From JBCCJA01 sp039045975 (GTDB lineage: Bacteria; Planctomycetota; Planctomycetia; Planctomycetales; Planctomycetaceae), in the NCBI GenBank assembly GCA_039045975.1, contig JBCCJA010000011.1, forward strand, positions 12,002 to 76,001: DNA of 64,000 nt, given 5' to 3'. The stretch's first letter is position 1. Every line of letters starts with the position of its first letter. A program made the position numbers and the translations under genes. Positions 27,695 to 36,572 of this stretch are shown here, piece after piece. The notes under the pieces are model-generated. The model was not told where the DNA came from. It saw only the letters and a program-made list of their open reading frames with translations, and made no database searches.

Positions 27695-28807
27695 TCAGCC
27701 GGGCGCGGTTTCCATCCCGACGTGCTTCGGCGTCAGCCCGAGCCCGCGGCGGATCTCGGCGACGTGCCGACGCATCGCGGCGTCCTCTTCGAGCCTCGCC
27801 CGCATCCGCCGGGCGGCGTGGATCACCGTGCCGTGGTTCTTGCGGCCGAAGTAGACGGCGATCTTCTCGAGCGGCTCGTCGGTCAGGTCGCGGGCGAGCA
27901 TCATCGCGATCTGCCGGGGCACGACCGTCGCGGCGTGGCGTCCGCCCGTTCGGAGGTGCGAGACCGACAGGTCGAAGTGATTGGCGGTCGCCCGGGCGAT
28001 GCGGGCGATGTCGATCGGCTTGCGTTCGACCTCCTCGCCGAAGAACCGGTCGACGATCGCGGCGTTCACGACGGTCAGGCCGAGGTCGGCGGCGAGCACA
28101 TCGAGCCGGGCGACGGCCCCCGACAGCTCCCGCGGCGAGACGCACAGCCTCTCGGCGAGCCGCTGCGTCTGGTCGCTCGGGATCGACAGTCCACGCAGAT
28201 TCGCGAAGTGGCCCAACAACGCCGCCCGCGAGGTCGTCCCCGGCAGTCCGATACCGACGCAGAGCCCGCCGTGGCAGCGGCTGGTCAGCCGGGCGTCGAA
28301 ACGGTCGAACTCGCCCGGGGACTTCGTCGACGTCAGCACGACGCGGCCGCCGTAGGCGAGCGTCTCGTCGATCCACCCGATCAGAAACGACTGCACCGGC
28401 CGACGGCCCTCGATCGCCTGCAGGTCTTCGCAGACGAGGACGTCCGCGGCGTGCAGCCGGGCCCGGAACGATTCGTAAGTGCGGCTATCGATCGCCTCGC
28501 CGAGGTCGGCGGCGAGCCGTGACGCCGTCACCGCTTCGACGTGACGGCCGGCCGGGTTCCGCCGTTCCCGGTCGACGAACTGCGACACGAGGTGCGACTT
28601 GCCGACACCCGGCGGCCCGTGGACGACGACCAGCCGGCCCTCGTCGTATTCCTCGACGCGTTCGAGCCGGTCGACCGCCGCGACCGCCAGACGGTTCTCC
28701 GTCAGCCCCATGAACGGCGTGAAGAGCGGGTCGGCGGCCGGGTCCCAGGCCGCGCCGCCGGGCGGGCGGAGGAGGTTGCGGACGGCGGACGGTTCCCGCG
28801 TCACCAT
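27695..28807 (-). CDS. Short DnaA-family replication initiator-like ATPase
   Basis: 370 residues from ATG 28807. The AAA+ domain (about 35-260) carries Walker A GPPGVGKS (64-71), Walker B region ADVLVCEDLQAIEGR and VVLTSTKSPGEFDRFDARLT with a sensor/box VII-like arginine. The C-terminal domain (about 275-360) matches the DnaA DNA-binding domain: RQIAMMLARDLTDEPLEKIA and YFGRKNHGTVIHAARRM, close to the consensus FGRDHTTVLHA. DnaA domain I and most of the linker are missing, since only about 25 residues precede the AAA+ start; typical DnaA is 440-500. It may be the main initiator in shortened form or a paralogue; no dnaN or recF is adjacent. Confidence 0.85.
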   Translation of the reverse strand: MVTREPSAVRNLLRPPGGAAWDPAADPLFTPFMGLTENRLAVAAVDRLERVEEYDEGRLVVVHGPPGVGKSHLVSQFVDRERRNPAGRHVEAVTASRLAADLGEAIDSRTYESFRARLHAADVLVCEDLQAIEGRRPVQSFLIGWIDETLAYGGRVVLTSTKSPGEFDRFDARLTSRCHGGLCVGIGLPGTTSRAALLGHFANLRGLSIPSDQTQRLAERLCVSPRELSGAVARLDVLAADLGLTVVNAAIVDRFFGEEVERKPIDIARIARATANHFDLSVSHLRTGGRHAATVVPRQIAMMLARDLTDEPLEKIAVYFGRKNHGTVIHAARRMRARLEEDAAMRRHVAEIRRGLGLTPKHVGMETAPG

Positions 28808-28927
28808 GTCGCGACGATACCAGATCGCTCGCCGATCGCATGTCAAATCGGACCGTCGCGCGAATACTGCAGCGAAACGCCGCCGAACGCCCCGCCGCGT
28901 TTGCCCCACCGGACGATCCGGCCCGTC

Positions 28928-30121
28928 ATGTCTGTCGAACCCGCCCCGTCCGCCGCCCCGCCGGCCGAGCCGACGCCGATTTACCTCGACCACAACGCGA
29001 CGACGCCGGTCCGGGAAGAAGTCCTCGCCGTCGTCGCCGAGACCAGCCGGCGGGCGTTCGCCAATCCGAATAGCCGCCACGCCGCCGGCCGGGCGGCCCG
29101 CCGCGTCCTCGAAGACGCCCGCGAGACGATCGCCGACGCCCTCGGGGCCGGCGCCGACGAGGTGATCTTCACGTCCGGCGGGACCGAAGCGACGAACCTC
29201 GCCCTCCGCGGCCTCACCGGCGGGACGGGTGACGCGGCCTTGCTCTCGTTCGCCGGAGAGCACTCCGCGACGTCCGAGACGGTCGCGGCCCTCGCCCGGG
29301 ACGGGATCGACGTCCAGACGCTACCGCTCGACGCGGACGGCCGGTGGGACCTGGCGGTGCTCCGCGACCGTCTCGCCGACACTGTCGGCGTCCGTGTCGT
29401 CACCGGCCTGTGGGCGAATAACGAGACCGGCGTGGTGCAAGACGTCGCGTCGGCCGCGGCGGTCTGTGCGGAATCGGGCGTGCCGCTGCACCTAGACGGC
29501 GTGCAGGCGATCGGGAAGTTGCCGCCGGAAGAGGCCGCTTTCCCGGCCAGCGGGGCGACCGCCGTTTCGCTCGGCGGGCACAAGTTCGGCGGGCCGGTTG
29601 GAATCGGGGCCCTGCTGCTGCGACGCGGGACCGCGCTCGCGCCACTCATGACCGGCGGCCTTCAGGAGCGGGAATTGCGCCCGGGCACTCAGGCGGTCGC
29701 GCTCGCGGCGGGCTTCGCGAAGGCGGTCGCGATCTGGAAGGAGACGGCCGCGGACGGGCTCGCCCGTGCAGCGACGCTCCGCGACCGCCTCGAACAGGGG
29801 TTGGAGGCGGCGTGCGGCCCGGTCGTCGTGCACGGCCGCGGGGCCCCGCGGCTGGCAAACACCGCGAACGTCGGCTTCCCCGGCGTCCCGGGCGAGATGT
29901 TGCTCGTGACGCTCGACCTGGAGGGCGTCTGCGTCTCGATGGGGTCGGCCTGCCGCAGCGGGGCTTTGGAGCCGTCGCCGGTGCTGCTCGCGACCGGCGT
30001 CGACGCCGACCTGGCGATGTCGTCGGTCCGGTTCTCGCTCGGCGCGACGACGACGGCCGACGAGGTCGACGAAGCGGTCGCCCGCGTCTCGTCGGCGGTC
30101 ATGTCGCTGCGGGAAGGCTGA
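28928..30121 (+). CDS. Cysteine desulfurase, NifS/IscS family
   Basis: PLP enzyme that moves sulfur from cysteine to Fe-S assembly or tRNA modification. ATG 28928 was chosen; YLDHNATTPV (about 19-28) is the typical start. Key features are SGGTEATNLAL (83-93), the PLP lysine Lys219 in SLGGHKFGG, and the catalytic Cys342 in VSMGSACRSGALEPS, matching the group I short loop. At 397 residues it is normal. An A-type Fe-S carrier is encoded about 30 kb away, not adjacent. Divergent from the DnaA-like gene across 120 bases. Confidence 0.94.
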   Translation: MSVEPAPSAAPPAEPTPIYLDHNATTPVREEVLAVVAETSRRAFANPNSRHAAGRAARRVLEDARETIADALGAGADEVIFTSGGTEATNLALRGLTGGTGDAALLSFAGEHSATSETVAALARDGIDVQTLPLDADGRWDLAVLRDRLADTVGVRVVTGLWANNETGVVQDVASAAAVCAESGVPLHLDGVQAIGKLPPEEAAFPASGATAVSLGGHKFGGPVGIGALLLRRGTALAPLMTGGLQERELRPGTQAVALAAGFAKAVAIWKETAADGLARAATLRDRLEQGLEAACGPVVVHGRGAPRLANTANVGFPGVPGEMLLVTLDLEGVCVSMGSACRSGALEPSPVLLATGVDADLAMSSVRFSLGATTTADEVDEAVARVSSAVMSLREG

Positions 30122-30372
30122 CCGCCGTCCTCCAAATCGGGGTCTGACCGAGGCCGGGCGCAAGTCGCGTCCTCTGCGTAACTTGGGACGCGAAATATCG
30201 GCACAAGTCGCCTGAATTCGGTGGTTTCGGGCGAAACCGTGTCCCCCGCACCGCGTCCGACTCGCCTAGACCTTTGAGGACGCCCCCGCGTCCGCAAGGC
30301 CTTCACACACATTGCCGTGGGCGGGGACGGTCGGGTCGCCGGCCGCCCGCGGCTTTTCCAGGGAGATGAACC

Positions 30373-30759
30373 ATGTTCGGGAAAATGTTGATCGCCGGTG
30401 CCGTCGCGCTCGGGACCGGCATGCTCGGATCGGCCGACCCGTCGTCGGCCCTTCCGACGGCCAGTAAGGCCGACGCCGGCCCGTTCTACGGTTACGGCTA
30501 CGGGTTCGCACCGAGGTCGTTCTATTACGGTACCCCGATCGGATACCGCTCGGTCGGCTTCGGGCCGCGATATTACGGGGCCGGTTTCGGCAGTGCGGCG
30601 TTCGTGCGGCCGGGCTTCGGGTACCGCTCGATCGGCTTCCGCCGCGGTTTCGTGCATCCGGGCTTCGGTTATCGCTCGGTCGGCTTCCGCCGCGGTTTCG
30701 TCGGCGGGTCGGGCGTCTTCATCGGCGGCCGTCGCGGCTTCGTGAGCGTCGGCTTCTGA
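30373..30759 (+). CDS. Small secreted Gly/Tyr/Phe-rich repeat protein
   Basis: 128 residues. ATG 30373 follows GGGAG at close spacing and gives a signal peptide, MFGKMLIAGAVALGTGMLGS. The mature part is almost entirely Gly, Tyr, Phe, Arg and Ser with short repeats of the form PGFGYRS-(V/I)-GFRRGFV at about residues 80-112. Low-complexity aromatic/Gly proteins of this kind are usually surface or matrix components; function is unknown. A strong hairpin terminator follows 24 bases after the stop, indicating a monocistronic, possibly abundant transcript. Confidence 0.75.
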   Translation: MFGKMLIAGAVALGTGMLGSADPSSALPTASKADAGPFYGYGYGFAPRSFYYGTPIGYRSVGFGPRYYGAGFGSAAFVRPGFGYRSIGFRRGFVHPGFGYRSVGFRRGFVGGSGVFIGGRRGFVSVGF

Positions 30760-30783
30760 TTTTTCGCTATCGTCGAATGACGA

Positions 30784-30807
30784 GAGGCCGCCCGAAAGGG
30801 CGGCCTC
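30784..30807. terminator. Bidirectional Rho-independent terminator
   Basis: Perfect 10-bp stem GAGGCCGCCC / GGGCGGCCTC closed by a GAAA tetraloop and followed by TTTGCGTTTTT on the plus strand. It lies between convergent genes, the small repeat protein and the TPR protein. Confidence 0.92.
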
Positions 30808-30869
30808 TTTGCGTTTTTAAGGGAATCGTGAGCGGCCCCGACGCCGTTGCGGATAGGACTTTCAGGCGG

Positions 30870-31199
30870 TCACCCGCCCTGGATCGCTCTGGCGTGGGCC
30901 ATCGCGTCCTCGGCTTCGGGGATCAGCCCGCACCGCTGGCAGATGACCGACAGCTGTGTGAACGAGAACGGGTCGTTCGGTTCGATCTCGGTCACCTTCT
31001 TCGCGTGGGCGACCGCCTCTTCCGGTTTGCCGATTTTCTGCATCGAGACCGCCAACGCCGAATGGCTGAGGACGTGGTCGGGGTGCTTCTCGACGATCGC
31101 CAGCAGTTGCTCGACCGCCTTCTCGAGGTCGCCCGAGTCTTTCACGGCGATCGCCGCGTCGTAGGCGGTGTTCGGGTCGTCGGCGGGGGTGTCGCTCAT
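30870..31199 (-). CDS. Small cytosolic TPR protein
   Basis: 109 residues with no export signal. Three tetratricopeptide-like repeats cover most of the length: YDAAIAVKDSGDLEKAVEQL, SHSALAVSMQKIGKPEEAVA and FTQLSVICQRCGLIPEAEDA. Probably a protein-interaction adaptor; partner unknown. Start ATG 31199. Divergent from the glycosyltransferase gene over about 80 bases, so the promoters overlap or are very compact. Confidence 0.85.
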   Translation of the reverse strand: MSDTPADDPNTAYDAAIAVKDSGDLEKAVEQLLAIVEKHPDHVLSHSALAVSMQKIGKPEEAVAHAKKVTEIEPNDPFSFTQLSVICQRCGLIPEAEDAMAHARAIQGG

Positions 31200-31278
31200 C
31201 GGTCGCTCGGCTCGGGTTACGGCTAGCTGCTCAAGCTATGGTAGATGCGTTGATCCCGTCCGCAACGCGACCCCGTCC

Positions 31279-32967
31279 GTGATCGAGCCGCAGTCCGCCG
31301 AACCGCCCGCCGGCTCGCCGGCCGTGTCGCGACGCGAGGCGGCCGCCGCGGCGGCGATCGTGTTGCTCGGGGCCGTGCTGCGGCTGTGGGATGTCGGGTC
31401 GGTCGCGGTCGAGCACTTCGACGAAGGCGTCTACGCCTCGAACATCTTCTTCGACGAAGCCGAGGGCGGGCGGTACCCGTTCCGGTTCCTGTACGCCCCG
31501 CCGCTGCTGCCGGCGGCGATCGAGTGGTGCACCGTGTTTCTCGGCCCCGAGGGCGTCGCCCCGTTCCTGCCGGCGTTGGCGTGCGGGACCGGGCTGATCG
31601 CGATGACGTGGCGGGCCTGCCGCGGCTGGTTCGGCCCGCCGGCCGGGCTGACCGCGGCGGCGTTCGTCGCGGTTGACCCGTTTTTAATTCTTTATTCGCG
31701 GACGGCGTTGACCGACGTTCCCGTCACATTTTTCATCTTCGCGGTGGTGTGGGCGTTCGAGCGTGCGGTCGGCCTCCGGACTTGGAAATCTTTACTGCTC
31801 GCGGGGAGTCTGACCGGGCTGGCATGGTGGACGAAATATAATGGATGGCTGCCGTTGGCGATCTGCGGTGCCGGTGCGGCCGCCGACGTCGTGTGGCGGT
31901 TCTTAAGGCGGGACGACAGCTGGCGTCCTTGGGCGGGCCGTGTCGTTAAGAGTTGGCTCGTGGTGACCGCCGTCGCCGTGGCCTGTTTCGTGCCGATCGT
32001 CGTCGGCCTGCAGCCCCACGGCGGCTATGCGGCGGTGGCCGAGAATCATCGGCAGTACGTCGTCGGATTCCCGGGTTGGATCGACGCCGCCGGACGTCAG
32101 GTCGCGAATCTGAAAGTGCTCGATCCGGCGTTCGGCCCGCTTATCCCAATGTCGCTGGGGATCGCCGGGGTTGTTAGCGCGGTCCTCGCGAGCCGGCGGT
32201 CGCGACTCGCCACTTGGTTCGTCGCGGCGGCATTGATCGGCCTGACGGTCGCGGTCCCGCTCTACACGCCTTATCCGCGGCTGCTGGTGACGTGGCGGCT
32301 GACGTGCTGGCTCGGCGTCGCGGCCGGTTGCGGGGTCTTGGTCGGCCGGTTCGGCCGACGCGTCGATATTGCGGTCCTGATACTCGCGGTCGCGTGGCCG
32401 ATTACCGGACTTCTGACGGCGGCGTCTGGCGCGACGCTCGTCAAGGTGCCTAACGTCGCGTACGACGCGGAGGGGAATAAGGCGGTCGGCCGTCGTTCGA
32501 TGCGGGTCGCTTCGGAGGCGATTCTTAAGATCATCGAGGACGACGGATTCGTCACGCGGGCCGCCGACGCGCCGGCCCGATTTATTATTTATGTGTATGC
32601 CGACCCGGCGCTCTTTTTCGGGCTGGCGGTCGGTCAAGACGAGGGCCGGTACGCCGTCTTCCCGGCTTCGGACGAAGACCTCGACGGCTTCGTCGACGTG
32701 CCGGGCGTGCCGACTTACCTCGTCTTCGGCCCTCAGGCGTTCTGGAACCACCCGTACCGGCTGTCGGGGACGGACGCGGTGTTCGGCGTGCTCGCCGGGA
32801 AGCGGATCGCGTTGATGAGCGAGTTCGTGACGCTGAATCGACCCGAACTGCCGGCGACGTTCGGGGACGGCACGGCCGAGGGCGACGCCGTGCCGGTCAC
32901 GCGGCGGTCGGTCGCGATTGCTTCGGGGGGGCCGATCGCGGTGTGGCGGGTGCATCCCTCACGTTGA
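31279..32967 (+). CDS. Multi-pass membrane glycosyltransferase, GT39/ArnT-like
   Basis: 562 residues. The frame is open from 31168, but GTG 31279 is chosen because it clears the divergent TPR gene. About 10-11 transmembrane helices follow an initial cytoplasmic stretch. The first periplasmic loop contains HFDEGVYASN, with the acidic pair typical of lipid-linked sugar transferases of the GT-C/PMT fold (D-E region after helix 1). Next come LYSRTALTDVPVTFF and GLAWWTKYNGWLP, both diagnostic for the family. The C-terminal 130 residues form a soluble domain. It presumably transfers a sugar from a polyprenyl carrier to a protein or lipid; acceptor unknown. Confidence 0.88.
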   Translation: MIEPQSAEPPAGSPAVSRREAAAAAAIVLLGAVLRLWDVGSVAVEHFDEGVYASNIFFDEAEGGRYPFRFLYAPPLLPAAIEWCTVFLGPEGVAPFLPALACGTGLIAMTWRACRGWFGPPAGLTAAAFVAVDPFLILYSRTALTDVPVTFFIFAVVWAFERAVGLRTWKSLLLAGSLTGLAWWTKYNGWLPLAICGAGAAADVVWRFLRRDDSWRPWAGRVVKSWLVVTAVAVACFVPIVVGLQPHGGYAAVAENHRQYVVGFPGWIDAAGRQVANLKVLDPAFGPLIPMSLGIAGVVSAVLASRRSRLATWFVAAALIGLTVAVPLYTPYPRLLVTWRLTCWLGVAAGCGVLVGRFGRRVDIAVLILAVAWPITGLLTAASGATLVKVPNVAYDAEGNKAVGRRSMRVASEAILKIIEDDGFVTRAADAPARFIIYVYADPALFFGLAVGQDEGRYAVFPASDEDLDGFVDVPGVPTYLVFGPQAFWNHPYRLSGTDAVFGVLAGKRIALMSEFVTLNRPELPATFGDGTAEGDAVPVTRRSVAIASGGPIAVWRVHPSR

Positions 32968-33038
32968 CGGCGGGTCTTGTCCGTCGCCGCCCGAGAGCGA
33001 ACGATGCGGCCGAACGTTCGCCGTCCCGGAGCCAGACG

Positions 33039-34352
33039 ATGCCCCGCACCTTTGTCGTTTTCCTCAGTCTCCTCTCGCCCGCCGTCGCGGCCGACTGGCC
33101 GCAGTACATGGGGCCCGACCGGGCGCAGGTTTGGAACGACGAGGGCGTCGACCTGACGCTCGGCGGGGGGACGCCCGACATTTCGTGGCGGGCCCCGGTC
33201 GGGGCGGGGTACGGCGGGCCGGCGGTCGCGGGCGGGAAGGTGTTCGTGATGGACCGCGTCCTCGCCGACGGGGCGTCGAACCCCGCCGACCAGTTCGATA
33301 AGTCGCCCGTGCCCGGCAGCGAACGCGTCCTCTGCCTCGACGAGGCGACCGGCGACGAAGTCTGGGTCCACGAGTACGACTGCACCTACGAGCTCAGCTA
33401 TCCGCTCGGCCCGCGGGTGACGCCGACGGTCGTCGGGGACCGCGTCTACACGCTCGGGGCGATGGGCGACCTGAAATGCCTCGACGTCGAAGACGGCTCG
33501 GTCGTGTGGGAGACGAACCTGCCCGCGGCGTACGACACCTCACCGTCGATCTGGGGCTACGCGTCTCACCCGGCGGTCTACGGTGACACGCTCTATACGT
33601 TCGCGGGCGGCGAGGGTTCGGCGGTGGTCGCGTTCGACGCCGCGACCGGCCAGGAGCGTTGGCGGGCGTTAACGACGAAAGACGTCGGCTACAGCGTGCC
33701 GGTGTTGATCGAAGGGGGCGGCGTCACGCAGCTGGTCTGCTTCCACGCCGAGGGCTGTGCGTCGCTGAACCCGGCTGACGGGTCGGTCTATTGGCAGGTG
33801 CCGCAGAAGGCGAAGTACGGCATGTCGATCGGCCTGCCGCGTGCCGACGGGTCGGCCGGAAAGCTGTTCCTGATGGGCTATCAGGAGCGGTCGATGATGC
33901 TCGACCTCGACGCGTCGACGCCGGCGGCGGAGGTCGCGTGGGTCTCGAAGGTGCGTCAGGCCGTGCACGGGACGATGGCGACGGTCCACTTCGGCGACGG
34001 GTACGTGTTCGGCGTCGACGACGACGGCCGGTTCGTCTGCTTCGACGTGTCGACGGGCGAGCCCGTCTGGGAGACGTACGAATTGATGTACGGCCGGAAT
34101 AAGAAATGCGCGACCGCGTTCCACGTCGTGCACGAGCCGAGCGGCCGGTTCGTCTTCTTCGCCGAGACGGGCGAGCTGATCGTCGCCGACGTCTCGGTCG
34201 AGGGCTTCGTCGAGACGGCCCGCGCGAAGGTGCTCGAGCCGACGTCGGGCACGTTCGGCCGCGACCTGATCTGGTGCCCGCCGGCGTTCGCGAACCGGGC
34301 CGTGCTGGTGCGGAACGACGAGGAACTGATCCGCGTCGATCTGAGCGAGTAG
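33039..34352 (+). CDS. Secreted PQQ-like beta-propeller protein
   Basis: 437 residues, ATG 33039 giving signal peptide MPRTFVVFLSLLSPAVAADW. The propeller is built from repeats of the PQQ/quinoprotein type: VLCLDEATGDEVWVHEY, LKCLDVEDGSVVWETNL, VVAFDAATGQERWRAL, CASLNPADGSVYWQVP and FVCFDVSTGEPVWETY. 'W-P-Q-Y-M-G-P' near the start is common in planctomycete outer-membrane-assembly BamB-like proteins. No dehydrogenase active-site residues were recognised, so this is probably a binding or scaffolding protein, not an enzyme. Confidence 0.9.
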   Translation: MPRTFVVFLSLLSPAVAADWPQYMGPDRAQVWNDEGVDLTLGGGTPDISWRAPVGAGYGGPAVAGGKVFVMDRVLADGASNPADQFDKSPVPGSERVLCLDEATGDEVWVHEYDCTYELSYPLGPRVTPTVVGDRVYTLGAMGDLKCLDVEDGSVVWETNLPAAYDTSPSIWGYASHPAVYGDTLYTFAGGEGSAVVAFDAATGQERWRALTTKDVGYSVPVLIEGGGVTQLVCFHAEGCASLNPADGSVYWQVPQKAKYGMSIGLPRADGSAGKLFLMGYQERSMMLDLDASTPAAEVAWVSKVRQAVHGTMATVHFGDGYVFGVDDDGRFVCFDVSTGEPVWETYELMYGRNKKCATAFHVVHEPSGRFVFFAETGELIVADVSVEGFVETARAKVLEPTSGTFGRDLIWCPPAFANRAVLVRNDEELIRVDLSE

Positions 34353-34459
34353 CGAGGGGCCGACCGCCGCCGGTGGCGGTCGTGCCGGTCGTCGGGGTCG
34401 CGACGACCGGTCGTGACGGCGGGCGATGCCGGGGCCGAGTCGGGTACCGGGGCGGGCCG

Positions 34460-35455
34460 ATGACGGACGAGACACAGTCCGTCCGTTCCGACCCGATGAC
34501 CGCGTCGACCGACCCGTCCCCGCCGGCCGAAGACGACCTGCTCCGCACGCCGGGCCGGGCGGTGCGGCTGTGGTACGACGCGCTCGTCGACCTGTCCCGC
34601 GGGCCGCAGACGCTGCCGGTCGCGCGGCTGGTGAAGCTCGCCCGCGAGCTGCGGGTCGTCTCGCGGGAGGCGGAGACGTTCGACGCGCTCTGCCGGCAGA
34701 CGGTCGCCGAGGTCGGCCGCGGCTGGCCCGACGACGAGACGCTCGCGGCGGCGGTCACGTCGCGGCTCGGGGCGGCGACGGCGGTGTGGGTCGCGGCCCA
34801 ATACGCGTCGCTGCGACAGCTCGAGCCCGACGCGGTGCTCGCGTTGCTGTTCGGGGACGCGGCCCGACTCGTGGGCCGGCCGTCGCGTCGGAGCGACGAC
34901 CGCGGGGCGACGCACGCGGCGACGTCGGCGGCGTGGCTGGGCGGCGTGGACGGGTTCCCGTCGGTCGCGACGCGGGCGATCGGGCGGCATCACGAACGGC
35001 TCGACGGCACGGGCCTGCCGGACGGGCTGAAGGCGGCGTCGCTGTCGCTGACCGACCGGTTCGTCGCGATCCTGGCGCGGCTGGCGGAGCGTGTCGGGCC
35101 GCTGCCGATCGAGAAGGCGTGGCTGCGGGCGGCGAGCGCCGTCGACTTCGAGTCCCGCTGCGGCGAACTCGACCTCACGCTGACGCACGCCGTGCTCGAC
35201 GCGTTGTCGCTGCCGGTCAGCGCCGACGACGCCTTGCTGGAGGAGACGCCGCAGGTGCTCGCGCGGACCGACCTTGGGCGGCGGCGACTGCGGCTCGACG
35301 CGGCGGTCGCGGCCGACGCCGCCGTGCCGACGCCGCACATGGACCTCGCGGTCGCCGCCGGCGGCCGACGCCCGCCGTTGTCCCGTCCGGCACGGACCGG
35401 CCCGCGGAGCCGCGTCGACGTCGCCGAGTTGATGCGGTCGGCCCGCGGCGACTGA
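34460..35455 (+). CDS. Degenerate HD-GYP-like signalling protein
   Basis: 331 residues from ATG 34460. A helical N-terminal part (about 25-120) is followed by an HD-GYP-like core (about 120-210). The C-terminal signature survives as HHERLDGTGLPDGL, close to HHExxDGxGYP with Leu for Tyr, followed by TDRFVAILARLAE. The upstream HD dyad, normally LLHDIGK, reads LLFGDAARLV, so the metal-binding His-Asp pair is missing. A cyclic-di-GMP phosphodiesterase role is therefore doubtful, and a binding role is possible. The last 40 residues are Arg/Pro-rich. Not in a clear operon. Confidence 0.72.
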   Translation: MTDETQSVRSDPMTASTDPSPPAEDDLLRTPGRAVRLWYDALVDLSRGPQTLPVARLVKLARELRVVSREAETFDALCRQTVAEVGRGWPDDETLAAAVTSRLGAATAVWVAAQYASLRQLEPDAVLALLFGDAARLVGRPSRRSDDRGATHAATSAAWLGGVDGFPSVATRAIGRHHERLDGTGLPDGLKAASLSLTDRFVAILARLAERVGPLPIEKAWLRAASAVDFESRCGELDLTLTHAVLDALSLPVSADDALLEETPQVLARTDLGRRRLRLDAAVAADAAVPTPHMDLAVAAGGRRPPLSRPARTGPRSRVDVAELMRSARGD

Positions 35456-35513
35456 CCGGCCGGGACCGACCCCGCGACGCCCGAGAACGCCCCTCCGAGC
35501 CGAGTTCGCAACA

Positions 35514-36305
35514 GTGACGACGACCGACGACGACTACGTCGATGAGCTCGAACGGATCGAGGCCGAGTCGCCCGAGTCGCCGCGGGCGTACTGGCTGCGG
35601 GCGCGGCGGCCGTTCAGCTGCATGGTCTTCCTCGCCCCGCTGCTCGTCGCGCACGTCGTCCTCAGCCTGTGGCTGGGCACGGTCGCACCGGAGGTCCGTG
35701 ACGCCACGGCCGAAAGCGGCGTGCCGGGCATGCACCGGATGATCCCGCCCGCGTTCGCGTGGGCCGTGCCGGCTTCGATCGGGTTCGTCTTGCTGCTCTG
35801 GAACGCTTACGGGCAGGTCCCGTGGCGGTGTCGGGCCGACACGCTCGGCGGGATGGCGTCCGAGTCGGTGCTGTTCGCGTGGGTCGTCGTGGGACTGGCC
35901 GCGGCGTTCGGCGTGACGTCTTCGGCGGCGTCGGCCGCGGACGGCGACGCGGGCGTCTCGCCGGCGATCGCGACGCTCGTGCACGGCGTCGACGCGGTCG
36001 GTGCCGGGTTGTACGACGAGACGCTGTTCCGTCTGCTGCTGCTGCCGTTGGTCTTCACCGTCGTGCGGGCCTGCGGGGCGCGGGAACGGTGGGCGCTGGC
36101 GATCGCGTTTCTGGCGAGCGGGTTGGCGTTCGCCGTCGGGTACCACGTCGGCCCGGCCGGCGAGACGGTCGCGCCGCTCGGCTTCGCGTTCCGTGCCGTC
36201 GCGGGGTGCGTGTTCGCGACCGTGTTCTGGTTCCGCGGCTACGGCATCGCCGCCGGCAGTCACGCGGCGTACGAACTGATCGCCGCGTTCGTGCTGGCGG
36301 ATTGA
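35514..36305 (+). CDS. CPBP family intramembrane metalloprotease-like protein
   Basis: 263 residues starting at GTG 35514. Six or so transmembrane helices. Conserved CPBP (Abi/CAAX protease) blocks: GLYDETLFRLLLLPLV (motif 1, where the usual E-E pair is D-E with E-x3-R retained), FRAVAGCVFATVFWFRGYGI (motif 2) and GSHAAYELI (motif 3 with His). Members cleave prenylated or membrane proteins, or act in bacteriocin immunity; the substrate here is unknown. The cytoplasmic N-terminus is acidic. Confidence 0.82.
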   Translation: MTTTDDDYVDELERIEAESPESPRAYWLRARRPFSCMVFLAPLLVAHVVLSLWLGTVAPEVRDATAESGVPGMHRMIPPAFAWAVPASIGFVLLLWNAYGQVPWRCRADTLGGMASESVLFAWVVVGLAAAFGVTSSAASAADGDAGVSPAIATLVHGVDAVGAGLYDETLFRLLLLPLVFTVVRACGARERWALAIAFLASGLAFAVGYHVGPAGETVAPLGFAFRAVAGCVFATVFWFRGYGIAAGSHAAYELIAAFVLAD

Positions 36306-36355
36306 AGAACCGGCCCGCTGCGCCGGCCGTGAACCGGTCGGAGGTTGATTACACG

Positions 36356-36420
36356 GTCCTCCACGGCTGGCGAGGAAATTGCGTTTAGCTCATCAGCCTT
36401 GGCCCGTGAGGGCCGAGGGC
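36356..36420. repeat. Degenerate family C repeat remnant with hairpin
   Basis: GTCCTCCACGGCTGGCG (36356-36372) resembles the right arm of the family C repeat at 37821, and CCTTGGCCC/GGGCCGAGG (36397-36405, 36410-36418) forms a 9-bp hairpin with a GTGA loop. No gene lies between 36306 and 36572. Confidence 0.3.
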
Positions 36421-36572
36421 ATTTCGTTTGACGTGAGCAACAGGCGCACCGCGAGTCCGCTCTCGAACCCTCGCACCTGACGGTGCAAGGCTGGTGACGA
36501 AAACGGGTTGCGAACCTTCACGCAAAATCCTCGGGCGTTGCCGGCTCGTGTTTTGATCGGCCGAAGACCGAC

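Noticed and set aside
27297..28927. Replication origin around the DnaA-like gene
   Set aside because: No cluster of TTATCCACA-like boxes, no AT-rich unwinding region and no dnaN next to it.
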